Assembly: GCF_037975245.1 (NCBI RefSeq)
Contig: NC_092568.1
Coordinates: forward strand, 2,542,001-2,606,000
DNA: 64,000 nucleotides
From: Apostichopus japonicus
Lineage: Eukaryota > Echinodermata > Holothuroidea > Aspidochirotida > Stichopodidae
Direction: 5' to 3'
Below, piece by piece: positions 10,877-24,500 of the stretch. Position 1 is the first letter of the stretch; every line of letters starts with the position of its first letter. A program made the position numbers and the translations under genes. The notes under the pieces were generated by a model. It did no database searches and was not told the DNA's origin. It saw only the letters and a program-made list of their open reading frames with translations.

Positions 10877-13800
10877 ATGTAGCTCACCACAGTGACCAGG
10901 CAATGACGCTTTCCCTACGACTTGTGTACTGACTGCATTCAAAACCATCAGAATATCACAGATCTGGTATGGAACAATGCAATACTGATATAACACATCA
11001 AAATTAACCAGTTTTACCAATATGATGATTCTACTGTGCTCAATTAAAAGGTGATTTAAGGAAACAAATTTATAGTAGATCTCTCAGGTCTAGAACACAG
11101 GGCTATGTCTAAATTGGTCACCTTGACATATTACTGGCTTTGAAAGGAAATATTTTTATTATTTGAGGTTAGCAGATGCAACATTAAATGTCCATATCCA
11201 TTGCTTGTAATAAACTTACAGTTAATCCAACATTATAATAAATAATACTGCATCTACGCCGTCAACATTTATGCCATGGAATACTTTATCTAGTATTCCA
11301 TAGCGAAATTGCTGTACAAAAGTTGCCATTATGCTAGAACAATGCAATGACTATAGCAGGATGTGCACACAGAGCCTTGTTATAATTATTAATATTACTA
11401 TTATTTCAGTATTTGATGATAAGACACAATGGATAAACTTCAAAGTGGCAGTGCCAAATTAAATCAACACACTGAATTATTCCCGGAATGTGGAGAGGTT
11501 ATCGGTCATATAACAAATCGCTATTTCATTTCAAATTATATATTATTTACTGACAGTATCAGTAAAGGGTAAAAAAGCAACTGATTTGTAGCAATTGTTT
11601 TGTTGATTATTACTTTAGTACATAAGTAATTGGTATTAATTGAATTCAAGTTTTGAATATAGTAATTTTGAATATAGTAAATTTTTTGTATTGCATTTGT
11701 AAATAATCCATACCGTCCTTGAAATTATTTTTGGTGACATTTTGCCCTGGTTTTACCTTATTTTTTACTTCAACTGAAAACATAATAAGCTTGTAGGCTG
11801 GACATTCCAAAGCCACTGTAAGGAGATTGACAAGTAGTGGTACTTAGAATATTGCTTAAAAGTACTCATGTGCCAATCGAAAGATTGAGCTTCCTGCATT
11901 CGAGGAAAAGTTTAGGTATCGTAGTAAAGTTGAAGGAAAGTTTCTAGCAGAGTAGTTTTTCTTTCATGGGGTGCATCAGATCAAAACAATATTGAAACTG
12001 GTGCATCTTACTTAGATGAAGCTACAACCTTCAATCTTGTTTAGCTCTATGTAATAACACAATGTCACATTTCCAGACCGATGCTATTTCCTCTCCCTCC
12101 TCCCACAATCCCCCCCCCCCCCCCTCCCTTTCCAGTTTCTTAAGGGCCAATTTACTGCCAAAATTAGAAGACAAACAGTGAAGTAAAACAGTAAACATAT
12201 TACTAAATATGTTTTTTTTTTTGGCAATTGACGTCTATAAATTGTGTTCTCTTTTCCCCCATTACATTCCAATATTTCTACTACCTTTACATTTGTCTTT
12301 CATCATTGTAGAGAGAAGCCCCTCTTCTTTCTTCTTCTTCTTCATTTTTAGCCTGTTTTTTTAAAACTTATTTAAAACTTTTTTAAATTAAAATATGTTA
12401 GCTCTCTTGTTTTTGTTGATAAAGAATTGAAAAAGTTGCCAAACACAGATTGTGATCCCACTGAATAATGAATATTTAATACTACCATTTGCATAATTAC
12501 AATGCAAGTATGTTAAGGGTGTTGGTGCTTTGCAGGATACCGTCTTCTTTGATTTTAAAATATTTTTCTAATTTATAATAAACAAATCCAGAGAAGGAAT
12601 AAATATTTCTGCCATGGGAACACATTTCAGGAAAGAGATTTCTGTGTATAGTGATGTTCACTTTGCCCCTAAGGATTTAATAGTGTACATATTTTGGAGT
12701 TTGTGTATTTACATGGCAAATGGTCCTAGCAGTATATGTTGTGAGTGATTTGATATTTTTGTGCCTTCATATTGTAGTTTGTGGAACTATATCAAGCAGA
12801 CTCTGCCTTGCAAATATTGAAATCATACTTCAACCAGAGGGCAGGGTATATCAATATGATATATGTTGATAGTTTTTAAGTGTTATTAAATTTAGGTAAG
12901 AGACCCTTGATTTTTGTTATGACAATTCTAATCAAAATGGAAAATACTTTGTCAACCTGGTTTTGATAATCTCATTCAATTGGTTCTCCGAAACTACACC
13001 TTGATGTTTGCTGCCTTGTGACGGAGAAATGGTAGTTATGAAACATTTTGACGAGACAGATGGTCTTTACATCTCTGTATATCCACCAATTATTTGACTG
13101 TAATTTGATGGCACATTAAGGCTTCCATATCACAAATTTCTACATTATTCACAGGAGAAAGTTCCATTAACAACCCAGTTTTTAGTTTTTGAGTTTGTAC
13201 ATCAATTGAGATTGTAGAGCAATTGAGTTTGTAGAAAAGTTAACCTTCCCAAAAACAAATGTTTGTATTCGCTCTGCAGTAATGCCAAAAGTAATATCTC
13301 TCAAAACTAGATTGCAGCTGATAAAATTAATATGCTCTCCTAGATGTTGACATGTAGTGACGGTTTATGAGTCACTGACAAGATTCAATCCTCCACATTT
13401 TTCATTTGGTTATATTGAAATGAAATTTGATTTTTCAACCATACGGCCAACATTGTTGGGATATGAAAAAATTTATCTATAACAATTTGAGCTGCTTTTA
13501 AGGAACGGTTAAAGTGGAGCAAAAAGGGGAAGCATCACTTGGTGCAGATAGCTTGTCTCACTTAGTGTTAAACTTGTGAAAACAAAGAATGTGGTTAACT
13601 AATTAATACTATGCACAAACATATTCAAGTGATCCAAAAGTGCTTAGAACTATAGAGTGTTTTAGTCTTGTGATCATCTTAATAGCTGATTTAACAATAT
13701 TAGTAATGCTACTGTTTAAAAGTTGACACTTTAAAAAAGTTCTTATTCAAAACCAGCACAATGCTCTGCTGCCTTGTGAAGTCACATGCTTAATTGTTTT

Positions 13801-15050
13801 GTTTTTTTTTGCGGGGGGGGGGGGGGGTTCAACAGTCATGTGCTCCTTTCAGTTTAGAGCCTAAAAAAACTCATATTTGGTAGGTAGGCAAAGCGACCAG
13901 TTGTAGAAAATGTACATTTAATTAAAGGTTTATTCAATGAGCACAAATAAGTCTTTATGAATCTTGTAAATAGTTAATAGTAAATTCTGTATTTGATAAT
14001 CCAACTGCCTTTTTTTTTAAAGGAAGTTCATATTAATTATGCTTGATTGTATTTTTTGTGGTAATTTATAGTTTTAAAATTGTTTCTATTCATGTTCATT
14101 GTTATCTGTTGTTTTCGGTGCTGATAAATAATAATTACTAATGATCAGTAAAAATCGTTGAGGTTTCTCTTCTGTGGTCCTAGTTCTGATAGTTACATCT
14201 GTAATTGGGATGGACACAGGTTTAATGCAGGCCTGTAGCCAGGACCATTCATGCCCCTACAAGAGTGGGAAAATTGTTTGGACGGGGAATATGCTTGTGG
14301 GTTAAATTTTTCTTGAAGAGGATTGGGGGGGAGGGTTAAAGGATGTTACCCCACAGAATAGCCCACCATCTCCAAACCATGCAGACATTCACTAGATAAC
14401 ACTTTTTTTGCTCACTTGTTTGAAAAATTTGGTAATTAGAATGACTGACAACAATTAATTTGTTATCTATCATTCTAAGAATCTAAAACAGTTTCCAAGT
14501 TAGTAATCAATGCAGAAGTTTTTCACAAGTTTTCACTGGAAACATCTTGTCACAAGAAATCACAAGCTTTTAAGACAGATCTTTATTTGCCCTTAAATAA
14601 TGAAATGCTACAAAACCACAAGAAGTATTTTTTTCTAATTGAGATACAAACTTCAGTCTCAATGATTTTACTCCATACATAACTCATTGGTTTTATTATA
14701 TCACAAATTATGTTTTTTATTAGATATTCTTTGATATTGTTAATTAGGATAAAACTTTATCTAAAGCATAAAGATGGATGCAGAAAACGGTCACGCCGCT
14801 ACAGCATGAATATAGTTGAAGATTCCTCTTCTTTATTTAAATTTTAAAGAAACAAGAATACACCAGACAATCCTCAAACTTCAGTTTAGTGGATTGAAAA
14901 CACAAGACCGATTAGTTTGTATTAAAATTTGTCCAGGGACAGATTTTGGACAGATCACTTGAGGAACCTATTTCAGTCATTCTGAAATCTGCAGCATTGA
15001 ACTCACAGTATGGTAATCGAGATGATAGTAAAAATTGTCAGGCTTTCCCC

Positions 15051-15288
15051 GAAGTAAACTTGAAGTAAGCAGGTGTGACGTCACAGTTACAAACAGGAAA
15101 CAAAGTGCTTTGTTTCTATTTACATTTCCGGCTATTGTTTTGACCTTTGAATACGTAGGGTCCCAACTTTACCTTAAATAAGCAGGTGCATCCCAAGTTT
15201 GAACTGGATGCAAAGTTTGAAGTAAAATGACAATGGTTTTGGCATTGTTCATTTATAACATCACACCTATTTGCATCAAGTTTACTTC
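15051..15288. repeat. Foldback (MITE-like) repeat
   Basis: The left arm starting at 15051 (GAAGTAAACTTGAAGTAAGC, then AGGTGTGACGT) is the near inverted complement of the right arm ending at 15288 (ACATCACACCT, then ATTTGCATCAAGTTTACTTC). The arms are about 31-33 bp and separated by about 175 bp. No clear target duplication was seen, so whether it is a transposon is open. Confidence 0.6.
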
Positions 15289-16416
15289 TTCACATGTTAA
15301 TACCTTGAAAATGGCTTGTAGGAAAGAAGGATAATTTTACCCCAAGTTTACCCCGAGTCATAGCTAAATTTACTCCTGAACTATCATTCTAATAGACAGG
15401 ACTGATGGACAAGTCTAACAGAATTAAATTCCTTTGATTAATTACTGATTAACTCTCTTAGTGTAAAATTTTCATTTTGATATACCAAGAAAAAAAATTC
15501 CTGCTCTTGTTGACTAAATCTCTAGAAAGCTCCTTTAATGCTAAATTGATATCCTCCTATTGAGCTTTGTGTAACATCTAACAAACTGACCTAATGGTCT
15601 GTGTGTTAGACTAGTAGTTCAGTCACTTTCATTGATTAGCCTCAGATGTTCCTATCAGGGAAATTTCTCGAAAATTGAACATGGTGTAGAAGTACGATCT
15701 GGACTGATGACACTGTTTATTGACAGTTTACATCAAATTTAATTGAGTATTTAAAATCATCCTTTAACGAACACAGGATCATCCTCAAATTCTTGTGAGC
15801 TTAAAATTGTTTGAGTTTTGTTGGCATTACCCAGAAAACAAGGAGAGTCATATTAGACCATATGTCTTAAAGAGGGCAAAGGTTCAGAGCATGGCAGTAC
15901 AAATCTACTTTTTTTTCTCTCTTAAGTTTGAAGATGAGAGACCATCATTTGATTTTCTTTCATACATGAGGACCGTACTTAAGGTCTTTAATGCCATTCG
16001 CAAAGATCTCAAAGAAACATTGAATCATTGATCACAAAACTAACACTAGTCAGGTTTCTACAGTTTGAAAGAGGGAACAAAACCAAGTTTTAGCAATCAC
16101 AAAAGTATAAGAAGTGCTAAAATTTAAATTCTGTTTAAAAAGTTTGATGAATTCTTCATGAATAATTTGCCCTTATTCTTGCTATTTAAGAAACTCAAAG
16201 CTACCTCAACACATTGCAAAAATGGACCAGCAAAATTAAAAATTCAAATGGTTGAAGGTAGGCGCTTCCAAATACAGAAAGAAATATTACACAGTGTGAA
16301 AAATAACCAATGATGGAAAAATAATCTGAGCTTACAAAATTATTTACAATATTTGAATTATCTATCCAAGAGGTTCCCACATCAATAAGATTTCTTAACA
16401 TAAATATTGTTTTCAA

Positions 16417-16512
16417 TTCCAACCAAATTCAAGATAACAAAAAGAGGGAGGTGGGGGGGGTGGGTGGGGAGAGTTCCAACCACATTCAAGATAAGAAAAA
16501 AGGGTGGGGGTG
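16417..16512. repeat. Tandem duplication with G-rich tail
   Basis: A segment beginning TTCCAACCAAATTCAAGATAA and ending in a G-rich run is repeated about 55 bp later as TTCCAACCACATTCAAGATAA, again followed by a G-rich run. Confidence 0.7.
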
Positions 16513-17610
16513 TGGTGAGGGAGGTGTACTGTTTATCAGCTCCTATGCTTTATGGTATTATTATCGTTGGTGCAAAGATTTAACCTTTGTTTTTCAATAA
16601 AGATTTTTGTGAAGGCTGAATTACTTAAATCTATGAAAAATAGTTGGCCCGGAAAACAAGAAACCTTGTTTCTGTAAAACATACCAAATTAATAACGCTG
16701 AGTCTAATAAAATAGTTCCAGGGGAAAAACTGGAAAGGCTCTTGGGCAGAAAATCTATAGAAATTAATCAAAGTAACATCGTTCCAAAACAAAATATAGA
16801 TGGGTTAGGGCATATTCCAGTTTGGAAATTTTACACAAGAGTATGCTGTTTATATAGTCTTCTTCGGGTTTCAGACAAAGTTCAAATACTGTGTACAAAT
16901 ATTTAACAACTTCAACAACACAAGCAATAACAGTACCATTATCATGAACCTTTCCAAGTCTCCTGAAACTTTTTAACATATTAACTATAAAAGTCATTCA
17001 GATAACCTTCCAAAAATTCCAGTCATTGAAATAAAAGTTGAGCAAAAGTTGAAAGGGTTTAATATTAACAAATACTGTATCTTGGTAACTAATTGTCTAC
17101 TCGTGTCGAGAGGAGGAGTAGTTTTTGAGTTGAAAGTGAAAACAAACAGTCAACTTTTCTATATTTACTATAGTAACCTACGATTTCCAAATGAAATGTC
17201 CAGCAATACAGGATTGAATTATGACCTCAAGCCAAAAATAAACTTTGCTACTATGTCGTATGTGATCTTTGTCTCTGCTGGTGGTAACCGTTGAGTGTCT
17301 GTGAGTGATTGTATGCCTAACTAGCTTCTTTAATGAAAGACGGAGCTTGAATTTAATTTTAACATATTTTCACAGATTTCAGTTAAGTATTGACAATGAA
17401 GTGAAATACTTTCAACTGCCACCACCCACCCACCCACCCGCCCCCCCTACCCCTTCCCTCCTTCAAGCCTTCCAGACTATAATGTCATTTCAAAGGTAAG
17501 TTTCTTCCAGATTTAGGATCTATCCTCTAGAATTGTACATAGAATAATTTATTATTTGACATCAAAAATATGTCAGGTAATGTCTGGGAACAACTGTCTG
17601 AAATTGTGAT

Positions 17611-17670
17611 GGTTGTTCCAATGGAATACTACTACCATATGGTTGCTCCAATGGAATACTACTACCATAA
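17611..17670. repeat. 30-bp tandem duplication
   Basis: GGTTGTTCCAATGGAATACT plus ten further bases (17611-17640) is followed directly by a copy (17641-17670) with two base differences. Confidence 0.85.
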
Positions 17671-18507
17671 GTAGATCCTTTCATATCTTCCCAGTTCATA
17701 TTTAACATTTATGTATTTCTGTAGTAACATCCACTGTAGAGATGAGACATGAAACATGAAAGAGACTGACTAACAATTGCATCACAACATCCGCATATGT
17801 ATGTCAATAGGTTTTGCTTTGGCTGAAAATTGCTCCCAAGTTTTTGACAGATTTATTGAACTATTTCTATACCACTCAGATATATTCAAACTTTTTCTAA
17901 AAATCTGTTTACTATCATTCACTGTCTGCAAACAGCTGAAGTAAGGGCTGAAAATATATTTGAAGTTTTATAGTTGTCATTACCATTGAGAAAGTGGGGA
18001 GTTGTGGGTAGTTGTGGGTGGTAGTTGTGGGGGGGGGGCGAGGGGAGTGTCAGTAGATGAGATGGGGATAAGTGGATGGAAATCAAAGTAAATTTTTACC
18101 GCATTTTATCTCCATATATGGAATGAAGAATATGAGTAGCCTTTAAAATAGACTTGTAAACATCACCAAATAAGAGAAGATTTGAAATAAGTCCACCATA
18201 CAGGTCATTTTGCAAAGACTGTCTGTGTGCTTTCGATTCACGTATGCAAATAGGAAATATGATATATAATTTCATCGTCTTCTAATAAATAGACTTATTT
18301 AAAGTTACAAGAAAAAGGCAATGCAAGCAAATAACTTTTTCACCCATTTTTCAGAACAACTAAAGTTTCCTTCTTTTTTTTTGCGAAGAGCAAACAAAAC
18401 ATGAGTCGACTGCTGCTTGTCCATGAGATATGTCTGCCGTCACTGCCATAGAAATAGTTCAAATAGTTTTCATGGATTTCATATATATATTTTTTTAATA
18501 TTTAAGT

Positions 18508-21500
18508 CTACACCTCCTTCGGATGATAATCTGAACTGTGTATTTCTGGTGAGTAAGTCAGTAAGACAATCATGACCCAGAGGTGAAGGAAAATCTGTAA
18601 AAAATTGCGAGAAAATAAGAATTAAACAATATGTCGGTTATTTGATTTGTGTTTTTCTGCAAGAATTTTCTTCGCAACATTACACCTAAAAATTTAAAAG
18701 ATTTGTAAATAGCCAAAGGAATATTCTAAAAGAAAAATCGTGCTAGAAAGCGCAGTAAAGCCTTTTGTGTGCTCATCTATTGGAGAATCTCCAAAAACAC
18801 AGAAAAGCAATGAGTGAGCAGAACAACAAAATATCAACAAAACAACAAGTGGAACGAAAAAAGTTTTCAGGATATCAAATATACTTTAAAGTCACATACA
18901 GTTGTAAGATGACCTGTACTTTAAAATTTCTAAAATTTCTATTTCTTTTATAACAAGGACATACCAAAATCTAAGTTCATTCCTTATTACAATTTTACTG
19001 AACCCTTTGCAGACTGCACTATCTGTATATATAGCCATCTCGTGTAAACACAATGAAGACTGTGATATTTAACCTGCATAAAGTTAAGTATCTTGAGCCT
19101 TATTAGTGAAAATAGTTATCAGAACTTCATATCCTACCTCATGAACAAATTGTATTGTAACACTTTAATTTCAGGATTTAACTTCATCTTTCCTTACATA
19201 GGAAAGCTGATCTACATTATTTTTCATCCCTCAGTCTTATAAAGATCTATATCCCCCCCCCCCTCATCCTTTTCTCCTATCCCTTCCCTCTGTCTCTGTC
19301 CTGTCTCTGTCCTTTGACCAACTTCACTAAAAACAGAATCTAAATCTGAAGAAGATAGCAAACAGAGTATCAGAGCCTGAAAAATTCTCACCATGTAGCC
19401 GATAACGAAAAGTCTAGCGATGGGGTATCTTCTGAGAAATACACCCATCCTGACACTGAGCTTATCTAAGGAGTTTGCAGCTCTCTTCACATTCCTGGTC
19501 ACACTCGCATCTGATGGAAGTTCCTTCATAAAATGTGGCAAGGTTCTCTGTCTGGCGCCTAACAAAGACACAGATTAATATATCAGATTAATTTGCCAGG
19601 AGCAGGACTGATCGACTAATTCCTAATCCCAGGGACATATTTTTTAATGTTCAAAACATTTGCAGGCCGTATCATGACAGACGAATATTACGTCATCCCT
19701 GCAAGGTGTACGTATTGAAGTATTATAGCTCAGTGACCTGCTGAAAACTCAATTTTTAATACTAGCATAACATTTTCTGAAAATGGTCTGTGGCGGAGTA
19801 ATACAATCTTGGTTTGCTTCAAGACGAAGTTGTGCTCCTTGAAGCTATCACTGTTTCATGAAGAAAATTTTTTGTTGTGCGCATTGATGAATAAGCAGCA
19901 ATGAACAAAGCTGGTTAGAACTGTGTGTTATAGAATCCCACCAGATGATTCTCTGGTGTTAAAAGAGTTTATTTTATTTTTAACATGAATTTTTACATAC
20001 CTTCATCATCATCATGAGTGCTTCCAATCTGTACAGTAGTATGTCCAGAGTCACCTCGAGCTTGCATTGACTCTCGCTGTGTCTTCTAACAGTGAAGACA
20101 AAAAAACAAACAAAAAAGTTTTTTTGCAGACAAGCAACACGATTAAAAATGGATCAAAGTTTATCCATGTAATGAATAAAAAACATCCCCCTCTTTTCCT
20201 ACCTTACGTTATCATGGTAATTTTTCAGTCGGCCTACTAGGGTGAACCAAACCATTAGGCACATAGGCATGTAACTGACGAAATATTATTGCAACATCAA
20301 ATGCTCTATTTAATTTCCTCATTGATTTCACTTAATAGTTAAATAATGATCAAAATATCATCTTACAGCTGAAATCCAACAAGCAATATCTCCCCCCCAA
20401 CCACCACCCCACCCCCACCACCCCCACCAGCTCTCCTGCACAACAAACTGACCATAGGTCGAATGCATACAAAATTACTACATTTACTTCTGTTCAAGAT
20501 CTTTCAATTCAATATTAATAATTCAATAATAATAACAATGCACAGCTATTTGAATATGTTCTTACCTCCATCCTCTCAAGTTGTAAGTAAAGTGAGTTCT
20601 TCTCTGTGCCCAAAGCTTCCAACATTGTCTGCTTTTGTATAAGACTCTCTGTTAAAGTTCTAAGTCTGTTCTCAAGCTCAGCCTGGCTTGCAGATCCTGC
20701 TGTTTTGGCGACAAGCTGATTGAAATTAGAACAAGCACAAAAGTCACAGTAGACACATGGCAAAACACTATTGGTTAGGGTTTGTAATTGGATTGTGACT
20801 GGGTCAAAGAAACACAAACCCACAAGCTAAATTAATCTTTAAGAATGTTATCATCCACATCAGCGTACAGTACTGTACTCCATGAACTCATACAGTTGAT
20901 GTGAATACAAATGAAATCATCCATACAAGTATACAGTGTTATCAAATAATCATGTTACACATTTGTAATGGAGGCTTTATAATCAAATTTACTGAACTCA
21001 TGTTATTTGAAACCTTTTTATTTTCTGCACTTGAAGGGGGAAAAAAATGCATTTTTCTTCAACTTGAGACTGGCCAAGTTTTCAGACATACCAAATCATA
21101 CTCTCATCATCAAACGTCACCTTTTTTTGAGATGATGACCTACCTGATTTCGAAGTCTTTGGATTTCATCGTCTCTCTCTTTGATCTTTGTGGTTAAGTT
21201 TATCTTTTGTTTGTAATTCTCGTCCTCTGCGTACCTAAGTTGTTCCGATTTCTTGGCCAGGTCTGTCTCCATGTCCTGTATCTGCTGCCTCTGCTGTGCT
21301 AAGTTATCTTCCAGGTCCCTCATGTGATCCTGCGAGGATTCCGTCTCCGATTGTTGGAGGGCCTCGAGATCCTGAGAAGGAATACAAACTGTCTGTTAAA
21401 AACAGCTGGTTGCATATGTAAAATAACTTTCTCTTGTAATATGCTTGGATAGGGGCTAGCTTCTTACACTAAATTTAATGACAGATAATTGAATCTTGAG

Positions 21501-24500
21501 AAAGTTTGCTGTTATTGAAAACAAACATGAATTCTTCTCCTAGAGCTACCGTACTTTCAAGTAGATGCACCTATGCTAGGCTACTTTACATATAAGAATC
21601 AGGGCTAATGTAAATTATTGTCTTTAACTGTTGAGGGTAACTGGCTAATTTTTGCCATTTTTGGATGAAAATACAGAACATTGCACAAGTAATTAGACCC
21701 AATCTTATGAAAAGTGAAATACGATTAAGAAAGGCAAGCACAACTGCTCAAAAGATTAACAACTCAAAAAAGATATTGTTTAAATCTGTGAAATATCTTT
21801 TTTTTATTCACAACTTTATGTTCATATTTATTTGTATCATGAATAAAGATTTCTTTATAACTTGGAGAATGTTCTGGTTTGACAGTTTTTTACAAAAAGA
21901 AAAAAAAAACACAAAATGTCAAAATGCATAAAAAACTAAAACAATCTAAGAAAAATGGTTGATTTGAAATTCGTGTTATTTTTTGCAAAAAGGACTAATA
22001 TACTGCTGTGATTTGTATAGTCTTCCACAACAGGTCTTATTTGCAGGTACCTTATCATACCTCGGGCAGTTAACTTATCATCACCAAATTGTGGCAATTT
22101 TAAACAAGCCATCAGTTTTGATTGAGCACTTACTTGAACCTCCTGTCTGAGTTGCTCAATCTTTGCATTAGCCTGCTGGATCTCCTCTTTCAGCATGTCC
22201 CTCTCGTGTAATAGTTCCGTCTGTTCGATGCTGACGGTCTCCCCTTCGGAGTTGGTGGAGCCTGCCTTTAAACTGGTTATCAGTTTCTCCTTGGAGGAGA
22301 GTATTCTGGCGGCTTTCTGTTTGTAATCGGCCAACTCGTTCTTGGCTTCCTCCATGCTGTGTCTAGCTGTTTGGAGCTGTTGACTCAGTGCCGATGAATG
22401 TGCTGAGTTTTGTATAGAAGAATTTGGAATGAAGCATAAACATCACATGATAGTCTGTTGGCTGAAGTAGACTGTTAAACTAAATCCTCATAGGTGTTTG
22501 TGTTTGAGTTTTGAAAATTTGGTGAATTATTTTGTGAATGCATCTGGCAACAGTGAACTGAATGATTTCATCTTCGCAATTGAGCTGAAAATGTTTTCAT
22601 ATTTCTTTATATTTGAATGATCTATTCTAGGGAAAATCATGAAAGATATAACATTTCATTTTTGTATTTACCTTTTTCATCAGCAAATTTCTGTTGAGCA
22701 GTTGTGATTGATTCAGCCATATTTTTTTGGTCACCTTCCAATTTTTCTTGCCTCTGCATGTACTCCATCTAGTAAACAAAATAAATAAATAAAGTAGAAG
22801 AAAACAAAACCAGTTTGAAAAGGTAAGTGAACAAAGGTTGTGTACGTAATGCAGTAACTCAAGCCTAATTCCAACATGAGTTTTACCTAGGCCTAGCCTT
22901 ATTTGCAAATAGTCATTTTGACTGACAGTGTTATCGTCAATTAACGGCGAGGCTAACGACCTGGTGACTGCACTTACTGTGTACAAAACAATGTACTATT
23001 TATACAAATTGAATCTGTATATATAGATATAATATGGTTATGTAATTTGGGCTCATACCACACAGCCAGCAACTCTAAATGATTACAGCAAACCTGATCT
23101 ACAATTTATTAAACTTGATTGATTACAACCTCTTTGTACCTGTAACTTCTTGTACGATTCCTTTTCTCGCTTCACTTCAATTTCTGCTTCCTGTAATTTC
23201 AGTTTCAAAGAGTCTAAAGCCTGACTGTGAATGCCGCTAGAATCACTGTGATCCCTTAAAATTCTGCGAGCAGAAGAAAGGAAGACTACGGTTTGTTATA
23301 TGCTGACTATTTTTGCAACCACGTTATCTTGTATTTGGAAACAAGATCAAAAAGATTATTTGTAATTCTATGAAGCAATTTTTATAAGCAAATAATTATA
23401 ATATGTACACACATATATATTGGTATGATTCAGAGAGAAAAACAAACTTATGCAGAGAGAAATTTTATAATAAAGAGGATATAGAAATCTTTTTTCCTTT
23501 TTGACCAGTAGATAAACAACACTTTAGAAAGGTAGCCAAGTTGGTAAACAAGTTTAGCTCCTTGAGACAATTATTCATCTTATTCAACACTCCTGAGTGT
23601 CTGAGAATAATATTTTAAAGGTTATAATCTCCTGGAATACTTCTGACAAATTGAAAGCACTCTTTCAGACACAAATTTCAGACGTCAACATGACTCTGTG
23701 ACCAGAAATCTATGTTACCTGTTTCTTTCACCGTTAAGGTCGTTGACCTGCTGTGTTTTTGACTTGATTTCTTGGTCGGCTTCTTGTAATCTTACTCTAA
23801 GTACAGCCAACTGTGAATTCTTAGCCTTGAGTTCTTCTGCCAGATCCTCCTCTCTGCTCCTCAGCTGTCTGACAATGTTATCCGTACCTGATTCTTGAGT
23901 CTCCTTCTTCCTTAGTTCACTATGCAATCTCTTTGTATCTGAAAATTCAGGAAATTAAATGAGACTTTGTAAGTTATGTGAGCGGGTCAAATTTTTTAAC
24001 TGTCCTTCGAGCGCCCGAGATGACCAAATTTCTGTTTGGACAGCTCAAATAAGCTTTGCAGGCTGTCTAGCAAACGACTAGTTCATTTTACATCAATTCT
24101 AAATACCCCCTATTTTTGACCGGTTTTACTGGTATTGCCCTCCATAACTTTGGAGGTACTGAAATTATACAGAGATAGTGGGATGCTTATGATCCACCAG
24201 TAGGGTAGTTTTACTAGCCCAAAACTTGTGTCCTATTCACCAAACCGACACATCTCTCCTAGAACGTACATACTGGTCATTCTTTGTTATTTTGCGACAC
24301 TTTTGGGGAGACAATCAAATTTGCTGTTTGGAAAACCAAAAGGACAACCAGAAAACATCCTTATAAATTTGTCCAGTTTGTAAGTTAATAGAGAAAAAAT
24401 CCCTATCACAATATTAAAGGAGCATCTCAGAAATTTAACTGAAAAAGAAATTAATGTGCAAGCCATCATCTGTTTTTACATTTCTAAAGTGGAAAATAAA

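Larger units (their letters stand above)
10877..18507. other. 3' UTRs and spacer between the convergent CNST and GOLGA5 genes
   Basis: No coding exon was recognised on either strand. AATAAA at 11209-11214 is a candidate polyadenylation signal for the consortin-like gene. TTTATT at 17548-17553 and 17852-17857 are candidate signals for the minus-strand golgin gene. The region also holds poly(C)/poly(G) runs (about 12111-12124, 13816-13828), a foldback repeat (15051-15288) and small tandem duplications, listed separately. Where each 3' UTR ends cannot be read from the sequence alone. Confidence 0.5.

Noticed and set aside
15795-16031. 78-codon plus-strand frame between CNST and GOLGA5
   Set aside because: No domain recognised, contains a Phe run from a T tract, and no splice-flanked partners; probably chance.
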